DNA of 64,000 nt from Hoylesella buccalis ATCC 35310 (GTDB taxonomy: Bacteria > Bacteroidota > Bacteroidia > Bacteroidales > Bacteroidaceae): the NCBI RefSeq assembly GCF_025151385.1, contig NZ_CP102287.1:2914001-2978000 (forward strand). Reading direction: 5' to 3'. The notes beneath the pieces are model-generated. The model ran no database searches. It was not told the origin of the DNA and worked only from the letters and a program-made list of their open reading frames with translations. A program made the position numbers and the translations under genes. This document shows, one piece after another, positions 17,550 to 25,441 of the stretch; within the stretch, counting starts at the first letter, position 1; the number at the start of each line of letters is the position of its first letter.

Positions 17550-18610
17550 TGGCAATGAACAGAATGAAAACTTACCTATATTGTTGCCTCTCAGTTATGC
17601 TCTTCGGTCTGTCAGCATGCGAGAACGAGTTGGAACTTGACACGAAGACGGCCAGCAAGCAACTGTCGGTGAACGGATTCATCAATGCCGACAGCACCGT
17701 TAACAGACTGTTGGTGTCGTTCACGGGCATTGACCGTCCTACGATTGTCACCGATGCCACCATCAAAGTATCGGTCAACGGGAGCTTGCGAGAGACTGTT
17801 CATGAGCTTCCAGCGGGTTCGGAACAATATATCATCCATGGCCGCTTCAACCCTGGTGACCATGTTCGCATCGAGGTGTCTACACCTGATAACAACTATC
17901 AGGCTTCCATAGAGGAGACGGTGCCGCAGCCCATTGACAAGATTGAGCGCATCAGCACCGAGTTTGTCAAGGATGTAAGCTATGTGGACGAATATGAAAT
18001 GGCGCGGGTAGACGACTTGCAAAAAATCAATCTCTCATTTCAAGACAATGGACAGCGGGTTGATTATTACCGTCTGACACTAACAGGATACCAGACTATC
18101 ATGAACACACAGTTTAACTACACGCTGCGAAGAAAAGAGCCCACCTATCGATATTTCGTCAACGACATGGGCAGTTCGTACATTGCCACGGGCGACCCAA
18201 TCATCATGGAAGGCAGGGTATGCACACCTTCAACAGACATGGGCTTTGCCTCGCCCAACAATGTGGTGAACCAGATGGGCGTCTTCAACGACCTTTTGTT
18301 CAACGGACAGGAATGTTCCATCAGCGTATATTCCAAACTATACCTATTCAATAGGATGTCTGATCCAGATATGAAGACATCACTTGACTTGGTAGCAACC
18401 ATCTCATCGTATACATCAGCGGCCTATTACTATCTGAAAGCCATGAATCTGAAGAAGTCAACGTATTATAGTGACTATAACGATTTGACCGGTCCCATCA
18501 AGATGCCGTCCAATGTTAAGGGCGGAACAGGCTTGGTAGGATTCTACACTTCGAAGTCGATACCAGTTCATGTTTACGGAACTGATCGATATCCGCACCT
18601 ATACGAGTGA
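17549..18610 (+). CDS. DUF4249 lipoprotein, partner of the TonB receptor
   Basis: A 353-residue lipoprotein with signal LFGLSAC (Cys about 25; start at 17549 or 17561, MKTYLYCC...). The DUF4249 region shows LSVNGFINADSTVNRLLVSF near its N-terminus and ends GGTGLVGFYTSKSIPV.... DUF4249 proteins are encoded directly after TonB receptors and are thought to assist them at the cell surface, though the biochemistry is undefined. It shares one base with the receptor stop codon. A perfect hairpin follows at 18634-18683. Confidence 0.88.
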   Translation: MAMNRMKTYLYCCLSVMLFGLSACENELELDTKTASKQLSVNGFINADSTVNRLLVSFTGIDRPTIVTDATIKVSVNGSLRETVHELPAGSEQYIIHGRFNPGDHVRIEVSTPDNNYQASIEETVPQPIDKIERISTEFVKDVSYVDEYEMARVDDLQKINLSFQDNGQRVDYYRLTLTGYQTIMNTQFNYTLRRKEPTYRYFVNDMGSSYIATGDPIIMEGRVCTPSTDMGFASPNNVVNQMGVFNDLLFNGQECSISVYSKLYLFNRMSDPDMKTSLDLVATISSYTSAAYYYLKAMNLKKSTYYSDYNDLTGPIKMPSNVKGGTGLVGFYTSKSIPVHVYGTDRYPHLYE

Positions 18611-18633
18611 TAGGATAGGAAGACAAAATATGC

Positions 18634-18683
18634 GAAATGCCGTGTATCAATACCCCAATTGTGCTATTGATACACGGCATTTC
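18634..18683. terminator. perfect 19-bp inverted repeat between convergent genes
   Basis: GAAATGCCGTGTATCAATA (18634-18652) is repeated exactly inverted at 18665-18683 around a 12-nt loop. It lies between the DUF4249 gene (+) and the carboxypeptidase gene (-, ends 18700), so it can terminate both. T-runs are weak on both sides. Confidence 0.7.
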
Positions 18684-18699
18684 CGTAAGAATACACATG

Positions 18700-19941
18700 T
18701 CACTCTACCAGTTTCTCGCACAATCTACGTTGCAGCACGCGGGCATCAAGGACAGACATCTCGCTGCTCATTACGGCAAATGCCAGGTCGTGTCCGTTGC
18801 TTCCGCGGCAATAACCCGCTAATGAGCTGATGCCATAAGGATGAGACAGGGTGCCCGTCTTGGCGTGTATCTTGCCTCTTGTCTTTGGTCCTGTCATCTC
18901 ATGTGCCAACGAACCATCAACGCCAGCTATCGCAAGGTTTTGCATGAGCATGGTATGAATACTCTTATCCTGATAGCCATACACGAGAATCGCCGTCAAT
19001 GCTTGAGGAGAAAGATGATTGTAGGTACACAAACCACACCCATCGTGTACAACCAATGAGGTGTCAGTCATGCCGAGATCTTCTCTTAAAAACTTTCTAA
19101 GATATTCTACCCCCGTAGCTGTTGGGTCGGCTTGTGTGTTAATATGGTGGCCAATGGTGTACAGTAATGCGGTGGACTGCGTGTTGGAACTGTTCTTCCA
19201 CATGCGCTTAATAATGCGATGGATGGGGGTGCCGTATCTGTAAATAACCTTTGAACCGGCAGGCATCGTACCTAATACCACCTGACTGTCAGCGAAAGCG
19301 ATACCTTGAGTGCGCATCACACTCTTCAAACTCTTCACCACTCGAGGCGCACCTTTGTAAAACAAACCGTATCGACTGAAAGATAAATCCCATGGATACC
19401 AATGCTCTTCGCTTTTAACAGGTTCCTGAATCACGAGATCTACATAAATTTTGCCATTCACCTTATTGATTCCGCTCTTCTTTGCAGCCTGCCCAAATCG
19501 CACAAGCTCTTGTTCGTTGAGCTGTGGATCGAGGCTTCCCTTGAAGGTTAGGTCGCCCTGAAGGACGCCATCAGACACCTTTCCCCGCTGATACAAGCCC
19601 GTAATATACAGATAATCGCTGCCCAAGAGGTGTAACCCCGCCACGCCACAAAGCAACTTCAAGCACGAGGCTGAAGGTTGTGACAAGGTTTCTTGGTAGC
19701 CATATACGGGCTTATCCGCAGTAAGGTCGTACACATGAAAGGCAAACTTGCCCTGCACTCTGGGGCTTTGTGCGAATGCTGCCAAGCGCGAACGCAAGCT
19801 ATCGTCAATCGCTATATCAGTTTTCTTTTCTTTTGTTTCTTTCTGATGCTTATCGCTACAAGCCGCAAACAGCAGCGCAACACTCATCAAAATCATTAAC
19901 GGAGTTGGCGCAACCGCCATCGTTCTAAAGACTTTCCTCAT
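18700..19941 (-). CDS. D-alanyl-D-alanine carboxypeptidase/endopeptidase (PBP4/S13 family) lipoprotein
   Basis: A penicillin-binding protein that trims or cuts peptidoglycan crosslinks in the periplasm. All three active-site motifs are visible: SxxK in PSASCLKLL, SxN in WKNSSNTQS and KTG in HAKTGTLSH. The signal ends in a lipobox (LLFAAC), suggesting an anchored form. Start choice is uncertain: ATG at 19950, 19941 or 19920. A minus-strand TACCTTTG box at 19948-19955 would place +1 at about 19941, so 19941 would be leaderless and 19920 (MAVAPTPLMI) would have a 20-nt leader. I use 19941 because it gives a basic n-region. Confidence 0.9.
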   Translation of the reverse strand: MRKVFRTMAVAPTPLMILMSVALLFAACSDKHQKETKEKKTDIAIDDSLRSRLAAFAQSPRVQGKFAFHVYDLTADKPVYGYQETLSQPSASCLKLLCGVAGLHLLGSDYLYITGLYQRGKVSDGVLQGDLTFKGSLDPQLNEQELVRFGQAAKKSGINKVNGKIYVDLVIQEPVKSEEHWYPWDLSFSRYGLFYKGAPRVVKSLKSVMRTQGIAFADSQVVLGTMPAGSKVIYRYGTPIHRIIKRMWKNSSNTQSTALLYTIGHHINTQADPTATGVEYLRKFLREDLGMTDTSLVVHDGCGLCTYNHLSPQALTAILVYGYQDKSIHTMLMQNLAIAGVDGSLAHEMTGPKTRGKIHAKTGTLSHPYGISSLAGYCRGSNGHDLAFAVMSSEMSVLDARVLQRRLCEKLVE

Positions 19942-19947
19942 AGGCTG

Positions 19948-19955
19948 CAAAGGTA
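19948..19955 (-). promoter_or_regulatory. -7 box of the PBP4-type gene
   Basis: TACCTTTG on the minus strand, an exact TAnnTTTG match. It overlaps the most upstream possible start codon, so that start is unlikely. Confidence 0.55.
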
Positions 19956-20016
19956 ATCATTTCTTTCCTAAACAACTTATCACAAAGGAAAGAATGAAAA
20001 CCGCCCAGGTACTCAT

Positions 20017-20670
20017 CTACTCAAATGTGATTTCACCGAAGAAATCGGGACGATGGAAATCGGGTTTCTCGATGTTGATGGGGCTCCAAGACAGGAAATG
20101 TGGCTTCTTCAGCGCGTCGCCACATTTGTAGAAGTTGGCGCGGATGGTTTTCCCACCCAAGGATTTGATGTCATGCATGAAGAAAGTCTTGAGCGGAATG
20201 ATGAAAGCCATCTGCCAATCATAAGGCCCTTTGAGTTCTTCAAAAGGTCTACGACCAAGCGATGACCAACGGTCAACCTGATCCAATACCGTCTGAGGGG
20301 CTAACGTTCTGCCTTCTCTTCCTTTGCCACATCCCACCAAGATGGTTCCTCCACAATTGCATTCTATATTATAATAGGTGCCATCATCGGCAGGTTGTGA
20401 GAAAAACTCACAACAAGAGTCTTCCCACACGCGCCCGTTATCCTGAGAAGCCGCCGCGCGAATGGAGTCCTCTTTCACACGATAATGCAAGAAGATAGCA
20501 CGGTCACTATAAGCAATTCGGAAGACTACCTGTGGCGTATAGGGATATTTCTCGGCCCAGTTGGCTTGATCAATAACATGATAATCCACCCCCTCCTCAT
20601 CCATCATAGAAGGAATGATAGCTGCGGCATAAGGATGCTGCTTGAGTTTTTTTACTGTTAGTTTTTCCAT
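20017..20670 (-). CDS. CBM9-like (DUF1083-type) carbohydrate-binding domain protein
   Basis: A 217-residue protein that looks like a single carbohydrate-binding family 9-like beta-sandwich: VVFRIAYSDRAIFLHYRVKE, then VWEDSCCEFF and YYNIECNCGG, and the closing FLSWSPINIEKPDFHRPDFFG. There is no signal peptide, so a cytoplasmic role is likely. It is 7 bp from, and in the same direction as, the hexosamine-kinase-like gene, so the two are probably one operon for sugar handling. Confidence 0.85.
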   Translation of the reverse strand: MEKLTVKKLKQHPYAAAIIPSMMDEEGVDYHVIDQANWAEKYPYTPQVVFRIAYSDRAIFLHYRVKEDSIRAAASQDNGRVWEDSCCEFFSQPADDGTYYNIECNCGGTILVGCGKGREGRTLAPQTVLDQVDRWSSLGRRPFEELKGPYDWQMAFIIPLKTFFMHDIKSLGGKTIRANFYKCGDALKKPHFLSWSPINIEKPDFHRPDFFGEITFE

Positions 20671-20677
20671 GACAGAT

Positions 20678-21775
20678 TTATTGATTCAGACAAGTATGAA
20701 TGAAGGACACCATTTCGGGTTCATGAGCGCAAACACGGCGGAACAAACACAACTGATTCTGCGTGCGTACCAAATTATGCTTGTCGTAGTTAATCTTATA
20801 ATAGGTATCGCCATTGATGTAATCGGCCAGAAACCTCACGCACTGCATGTAGGGGAAAAGCTTGGCAGCATACGGCAGATTCTCTATTTCGATGGGTTCC
20901 AAGAAGCGTTGAGCCGATTCGAGATAGCCTCTCGTGAACGCCTCAAAGATATCCATCCTAAAGTCTATTTGGTCAAACTCTTTTGAATCTTCGGCAACGG
21001 TATTGGCCCCTGTGCGCAGAAAATCGCCGTAATCGGAGAACACGAAGCTGGGCATCACCGTATCCAAATCGATGACACACAGCACCTTTCCATCCTGGTC
21101 GAACATCATGTTGTTCACCTTGGTGTCACAATGACAGATGCGTTTCTTCAATTTTCCCTCGCGATACAAGCGTTCGGCCTTGCACATCTCCTCGGCATAC
21201 TGCTCCAGTTCGTCCAAAATGGGCTGCACCTCTGCCACTCTTCCCACCTTATCTTCGGCTACGGCCTCGCGCAATTGGCGCATGCGCAGTTCCATGTTGT
21301 GGAAATCGGGAATAGTTTCGCCCAGCTGTTCAGGCACGTCTACCAGCATCGACTCGAAGTTTCCAAAGGCCTTTCCGGCATGATAAGAGTATTCAGGATT
21401 GACGGTTTCATAGGTTTTGGCATCAGGAATGAACAAAGAGATCCGCCAATACAGGCCTTCATCATCCTTGTAATAAGTTTTTCCCTCAGCCGTTTGAACA
21501 AACCGCAGCACCTTTCTGTCCAAGTCGTCCTCACCCTTTTCTTCCAGTTTTTGGCGGATGTGCGCCGTCACCACCTCTATGTTGCGCTGCAACAGGTCTA
21601 CATCCGTAAAGATGGCGTCGTTGATGCGTTGCAACACATAATCAGGAGTGTCCTGACCTTGTGTCACCACTCGATAGGTATCGTTAATCAAACCATTGCC
21701 CAAAGGCAATATGCGGTCTACCGTCCCCACGGTTTCAAAGTGAGAAACAATCTGTTTAAGTTGTTCATTTTCCAT
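20678..21775 (-). CDS. aminoglycoside-phosphotransferase-fold sugar kinase (N-acetylhexosamine 1-kinase-like)
   Basis: A 365-residue cytoplasmic kinase. The Brenner motif is HCDTKVNNMMF (H215, D217, N222), followed by the metal-binding CVIDLDTVMPSF (D236) and DYGDFLRTGAN. The N-terminus PLGNGLINDTYRV resembles N-acetylhexosamine 1-kinases (NahK), which salvage GlcNAc/GalNAc. That would suit an organism releasing N-glycans, but specificity is inferred. Start at 21775 (MENEQLKQIV) is preferred over the upstream in-frame extension. It precedes the CBM9-like gene in the operon. Confidence 0.85.
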   Translation of the reverse strand: MENEQLKQIVSHFETVGTVDRILPLGNGLINDTYRVVTQGQDTPDYVLQRINDAIFTDVDLLQRNIEVVTAHIRQKLEEKGEDDLDRKVLRFVQTAEGKTYYKDDEGLYWRISLFIPDAKTYETVNPEYSYHAGKAFGNFESMLVDVPEQLGETIPDFHNMELRMRQLREAVAEDKVGRVAEVQPILDELEQYAEEMCKAERLYREGKLKKRICHCDTKVNNMMFDQDGKVLCVIDLDTVMPSFVFSDYGDFLRTGANTVAEDSKEFDQIDFRMDIFEAFTRGYLESAQRFLEPIEIENLPYAAKLFPYMQCVRFLADYINGDTYYKINYDKHNLVRTQNQLCLFRRVCAHEPEMVSFIHTCLNQ

Positions 21776-21908
21776 GCATCTTGTTGTTTGATGGTTGATT
21801 TTTTCAATAGATACGGCGCATTTCAAGACCAATCCATTGCCTCCTGTTCATGATCGTAATAGATACCGCAAAAATAAAGAATTATTCCCAAACGACAAAA
21901 TGCGATGG

Positions 21909-23297
21909 CTAAGAAGATGCCTGTTGCATCTTATGGAGCCACTTGCCACTGAACAATCGGTACAAGAAAATACAGCCTCGGAAGGCCAATTCAATGGCCA
22001 TGGCCGTCCAAACGCCCGCCAGTCCATATTGAGGAGCCAGCATGGCGGCCAAGGTGAGGCGCACGCACCACATGGACAGCAGGTTCATCATGGCAGGTTT
22101 CAGGGTGTCACCAGCCCCAACGCACACACTGTAAACAACGATGGCAGCAGCAAAGAAAGGTTCGGCAAAGGCTTCGATGCGCAGGCTCTGGATGCCCAAT
22201 ACACGGATTTCCTCCACCGGTGTGAGCACACCAATCATCTCCGGAGCGAAGATGTACATCAGTATACCCATGAAAGCCATGACGCCCATGCCCAGCCACA
22301 CCGTCATGTGAGCGAAGCTCTTGCAGATGTCATACCGCCTGGCACCCGCACTTTGTCCCACCAACGTGGTTGCCGCTTCACCGATACCATATCCCGGCAT
22401 GTAGCAAAGGCTCTCGGCGGTGATGGCGAAAGTATTGGCTGCGATTGCCACTTTACCCAAAGGTGCCACGATGATAATGCTGACAATCTGCGCGCCACTC
22501 ATCAGAATAGATTGTGCAGCCATCGGTGCACCTATCTTCAAAGCGTTCGTGACATAGTTTGACATCCATCTGAATGGACCCTCGTCTTGCTTCAAAGCCA
22601 ATATCTTGTTGCGGAAGATGGCGAAGTAGGCCTGCATCACCGAACCAATGAGGTAGGCAGTTGCGGTTCCAAAAGCTGCTCCCAACACCCCTAAATGCAA
22701 AATGTAGATGAAAAAATAATTAAAACACACGTCCATGATGCACATGCCCACACTCATCATACTGGGTATTTGCATGTTGCCCGAGCATTTGAGCATAGCC
22801 CCAGTGAGGTTGGCCAGTTGGATGAAAGGCATGGCTAAAGCAAACACCAGGAAATAAAGCGAGGCATCATGTGCGATGTCTTCCGTTCCGCCCAGCCAGT
22901 AGGGTAGTGGTTGATAAATAAACAGTGCAATGACCGCAATAACCACACTTAACAGAAGACAACAGATAAGTCCATGCCTGAACACTTGTCGTGCTTTCAC
23001 AAAGTCGTTGGCTCCGATAAAATGGGCTACCTGCACGGAGAAGCCCATGGATGCCGAGGCGGTGATGCTGCCCAACAACCAGGTAGTGCTTTCTACCAAA
23101 CCAATAGATGCTGACGGATTGGTTCCCAAATGTCCCACCATCGATGCGTCGATGAAGAACATCAGTACGGTGGTGATTTGGGCAAGAATAGACGGAATAC
23201 TCAACTGTACAATCAAGTTGAGTTTCTCCCCATTCGTCATGACTCTGCCCTCACGAATGCTGGCCAGCAGCGCATCTGTCTTGGTTGTTGAAAACAT
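21909..23297 (-). CDS. MATE-family multidrug/cation efflux transporter
   Basis: A 462-residue inner-membrane protein with about 12 hydrophobic segments and the MATE layout (LSIPSILAQITTVLMFFIDA near the N-terminus; GASMGFSVQVAHFIGA-like; VGAGDTLKPAMMN near the C-terminus). It should export cationic compounds by Na+ or H+ antiport. The frame is open to 23513, but the upstream part is a 66-bp direct repeat carrying promoter boxes, so I start at 23297 (MFSTTKTDALLASI). The substrate is unknown. Confidence 0.9.
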   Translation of the reverse strand: MFSTTKTDALLASIREGRVMTNGEKLNLIVQLSIPSILAQITTVLMFFIDASMVGHLGTNPSASIGLVESTTWLLGSITASASMGFSVQVAHFIGANDFVKARQVFRHGLICCLLLSVVIAVIALFIYQPLPYWLGGTEDIAHDASLYFLVFALAMPFIQLANLTGAMLKCSGNMQIPSMMSVGMCIMDVCFNYFFIYILHLGVLGAAFGTATAYLIGSVMQAYFAIFRNKILALKQDEGPFRWMSNYVTNALKIGAPMAAQSILMSGAQIVSIIIVAPLGKVAIAANTFAITAESLCYMPGYGIGEAATTLVGQSAGARRYDICKSFAHMTVWLGMGVMAFMGILMYIFAPEMIGVLTPVEEIRVLGIQSLRIEAFAEPFFAAAIVVYSVCVGAGDTLKPAMMNLLSMWCVRLTLAAMLAPQYGLAGVWTAMAIELAFRGCIFLYRLFSGKWLHKMQQASS

Positions 23298-23318
23298 CTC
23301 GTTTAATTCTGTGATACA

Positions 23319-23450
23319 GATAGTGCCAGCCGAAGACAAACGAAGTTTACTTGCTTTGTTGAGGCGCAGCCTATCATTTGCAAAGATAGTGCAAGCCGAG
23401 TGCAATGAAAGTTTACTTGCTTTGTTAAAGCGCAGCCTATCTTCTGCAAA
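23319..23450 (-). repeat. tandem 66-bp promoter/leader duplication before the MATE gene
   Basis: Copy 1 (23319-23384) and copy 2 (23385-23450) share GATAGTGCnAGCCGA, GTTTACTTGCTTTGTT and GCGCAGCCTATC. On the minus strand the boundaries carry TACCTTTG (23447-23454) and TATCTTTG (23381-23388), both exact -7 boxes. The matching position at the inner end is degraded (TATCTG). Confidence 0.85.
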
Positions 23451-23608
23451 GGTACGGATTATAATTTGTTTTGGGTGAGATTTTCCAGAAAATCCTTTAC
23501 GATTACGTTCCATGTATCAACACATCGTCCAGACAGGCGGAACGTGATGAATTACGCCTCTACATTGTTCGAAAAAATGACAATAAAATTGAACGTGTGA
23601 ATGTGAAA

Positions 23609-23950
23609 TCTAGAAAAAATCAATAGGCTTATGGTAGACAAGCGGCCACCATTTGCAGTAAGAAATCTGCATTTTTGTGTCACAACCATTAGTTTTACCC
23701 AATTAGTAGGGTCACTTTGCGATGTAATAGATACCATATTGAGGGGTAAAAGCATGCTTATTGAGCCTAAAGAGCAATGCTTTTTCGCATAAGTGCAGCG
23801 AAAACTTATTGAATAGTCCACAAATAATCCTCAATTTACTGACATTCAACAATTTACAAAACCATCTTATTTTTGGCGTATTTTCGAAACAGGCCAGAGG
23901 TTGATGACTTAGAAGCAAATTATAGAAGGCTTGTTGTCAAGAATATTTCC
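23609..23950 (+). repeat. dispersed ~340-bp intergenic repeat, copy b
   Basis: Aligns with copy a at 13761-14103 over nearly equal length. The core here is AAAAGCATGC...GCAATGCTTTTT, followed by TTTTTGGCGTATTTTCG and ending GTTGTCAAGAATATT. No protein-coding gene is credible in this stretch. Confidence 0.6.
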
Positions 23951-24042
23951 ACTATTCATCATTCTTTTCAGGTGCCATTGCCTGCTCAACTACAACGTCG
24001 CAGGGGGCATCATCAAACAAGCAGATGGTGAAAACAAGACAT

Positions 24043-24546
24043 AAAAAAAGCGATTCACCTCTTCAGTGTAATCGCTCCTTATCATATTGATTTCTTTCTA
24101 TAATCTCTCAAAAAGGGAAGTATTTTTGTTTCTCTCACGCCCCTCCCGCGGCGTAGCCAGTGCAGCATATTGCTGCGACTAGGCTTTTCATCCAATCCTA
24201 AACAATCTTTTACCTAACCTTCTCCAACGCTTATCGTGTGGTTGGAGCCTTTTACTATTGAAGATTTCTCCTTACTAACAACCTTAAACTTTACCTTAAC
24301 TAACCCTATTTTCGTCTATCCTAAAACACTTTTACCTTGACTAAACCTATCTTCTGTCTATCCTAAATCTTATTTACCTTGACTAATACCTTTTCTATGT
24401 TATCCTCTGTCAAACCTTCTCTTTACCAACTAATACCTGATATCTTCATCTTTTACCTTTGGGTCTAATACCTATGATATCTCTCAAATTTTCAATTGAA
24501 TCGATTTTATTTCGAACGTCTCCCGACATCCTTTTTGTCTCATTGA
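24043..24546 (-). ncRNA. candidate regulated orphan transcript with ~43-nt repeats
   Basis: The minus strand has a -7 box TATCTTTG (24552-24559) with a TTG exactly 20 bp upstream, and a hairpin plus seven T's at 24043-24075, defining a roughly 500-nt transcript. Inside, GGTATTAG, GGTTTAG or GGGTTAG recurs at about 35-47-nt steps (plus-strand marks near 24472, 24437, 24390, 24347 and 24306, again at 24219), mostly followed by AAGGTAAA. A stable GCAGCA-ATA-TGCTGC hairpin lies near 24170. The only ORF of note is a 27-codon frame at 24446-24529 (MSGDVRNKIDSIENLRDIIG...). No match to tmRNA, RNase P or 6S RNA was recognised. Confidence 0.45.
24050..24075 (-). terminator. intrinsic terminator of the orphan transcript
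   Basis: On the minus strand GCGATTACAC, loop TGAAGAG, GTGAATCGC (one bulge), then TTTTTTTAT. A strong Rho-independent terminator with no ORF directly upstream. Confidence 0.8.
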
Positions 24547-24551
24547 CGTTG

Positions 24552-24592
24552 CAAAGATACTGCTGTTTCCGCGCACAACCAAGAAACAGCAG
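24552..24592 (-). promoter_or_regulatory. promoter with palindromic operator in its spacer
   Basis: Minus-strand TTG (24580-24582), 20 bp, then TATCTTTG (24552-24559). CTGCTGTTTC (24583-24592 read on minus) and GAAACAGCAG (24560-24569) form a perfect 10-bp inverted repeat with a 13-bp centre, occupying the spacer and the -33 element. This is the geometry expected for a dimeric repressor site. Confidence 0.65.
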
Positions 24593-24661
24593 GTAGTTTT
24601 TACACAAAAACAGTGTTTCTTGATGTAAATCAAAATGAAATTGATATATCCATATAACGGC

Positions 24662-24709
24662 AAAAGGCCAAGCAAGTCGTCCGAATTTGAAGGACTTGCT
24701 TGGCCTTTT
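24662..24709 (-). terminator. terminator of the FKBP lipoprotein gene
   Basis: AAAAGGCCAAGCAAGTC (24662-24678) and its exact complement (24693-24709) flank a 14-nt loop, 16 bp after the FKBP stop on the minus strand. Confidence 0.85.
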
Positions 24710-24724
24710 AAGCTGGCATTCAGC

Positions 24725-25384
24725 CTATTTCTTGATCCAAGAACCTGATACCACACCGGCTCGGGTAGGAGCTTTGGGGCGATAATAACCCGCCAAACCG
24801 ATATCGAAGATCAGCGTTGAATAGCCGGGGATTTCGCTTTTGGGAGCTTTCTCCGTACCATAGCCCAATTTATAAGGTATGTAAACCTCCCAACGGTCAC
24901 CAACAGACATGTGCAACAGAGCCGTGGTAAAGCCGTCGACAAGTCCGCTCACCGCAAATTTGGCAGGATTCATGGTCTGCGGATTGTACGCACCCGAATA
25001 GCTACGGTCGAACAAATAGCCTGCTGTATAGGTGGCTGAGGGGATGAGGCGGCCACGGTAGTTCACCATCACCGAATCGGTGTACAGCGGACTGCCAGAG
25101 GTACTGTTGCCACGTTCCAACACATGCACGATGATATAATTGTTCAAATCGGCATGAAAGTTCTGTCCGTCGGCTGGCAACGACCAGTTGCGAATGATCA
25201 TCCAGTTCTGGTCGCCCTTCGCAATTCGCTCTTGCGTGGCGGCATGAAGCTGTGCGAAATAGGTTTCGTTCTTATGTTGCCAATCGGCAAACTCTTCCAC
25301 CTCGCCGCTGTCTTCGCTACACGATGCCATCGTGAAGACAGCCATCATGAGCAGGAGAAGGTAGCATATTGAATTTTTCTTCAT
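24725..25384 (-). CDS. FKBP-type peptidyl-prolyl isomerase lipoprotein
   Basis: A 219-residue envelope lipoprotein (lipobox TMASC, Cys about 22). After an acidic linker and a helical N-terminal region it has an FKBP fold at about 100-205: SVMVNYRGRLI, LFDRSYSG, GLVDGFTTALLHMSVGDRWE and YIPYKLGYG, with closing STLIFDIGLAGY. The order FDxS...GxxxGxxxALxxMxxGxxxxxxIPxxLxYG is diagnostic. It probably assists folding of exported proteins. Located just downstream of glyS on the same strand. Confidence 0.93.
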   Translation of the reverse strand: MKKNSICYLLLLMMAVFTMASCSEDSGEVEEFADWQHKNETYFAQLHAATQERIAKGDQNWMIIRNWSLPADGQNFHADLNNYIIVHVLERGNSTSGSPLYTDSVMVNYRGRLIPSATYTAGYLFDRSYSGAYNPQTMNPAKFAVSGLVDGFTTALLHMSVGDRWEVYIPYKLGYGTEKAPKSEIPGYSTLIFDIGLAGYYRPKAPTRAGVVSGSWIKK

Positions 25385-25441
25385 TGTCGTTTCGTTCTAA
25401 TCTGCCTGCATAAGCTTGGAATGGCTTGCGGGCAGTGGGAT

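Noticed and set aside
21131..21853. 240-codon plus-strand frame antisense to the kinase gene
   Set aside because: The opposite strand has all kinase motifs; this frame has none.
23298..23513. N-terminal extension of the MATE frame
   Set aside because: The 72 extra codons come from the 66-bp promoter repeat and are hydrophilic; family homology starts after 23297.
24043..24546. Orphan transcript as tmRNA, RNase P RNA or 6S RNA
   Set aside because: No tRNA-like ends or CCA, no RNase P core motifs, and the repeated 43-nt architecture does not suit 6S RNA; judged by eye only.
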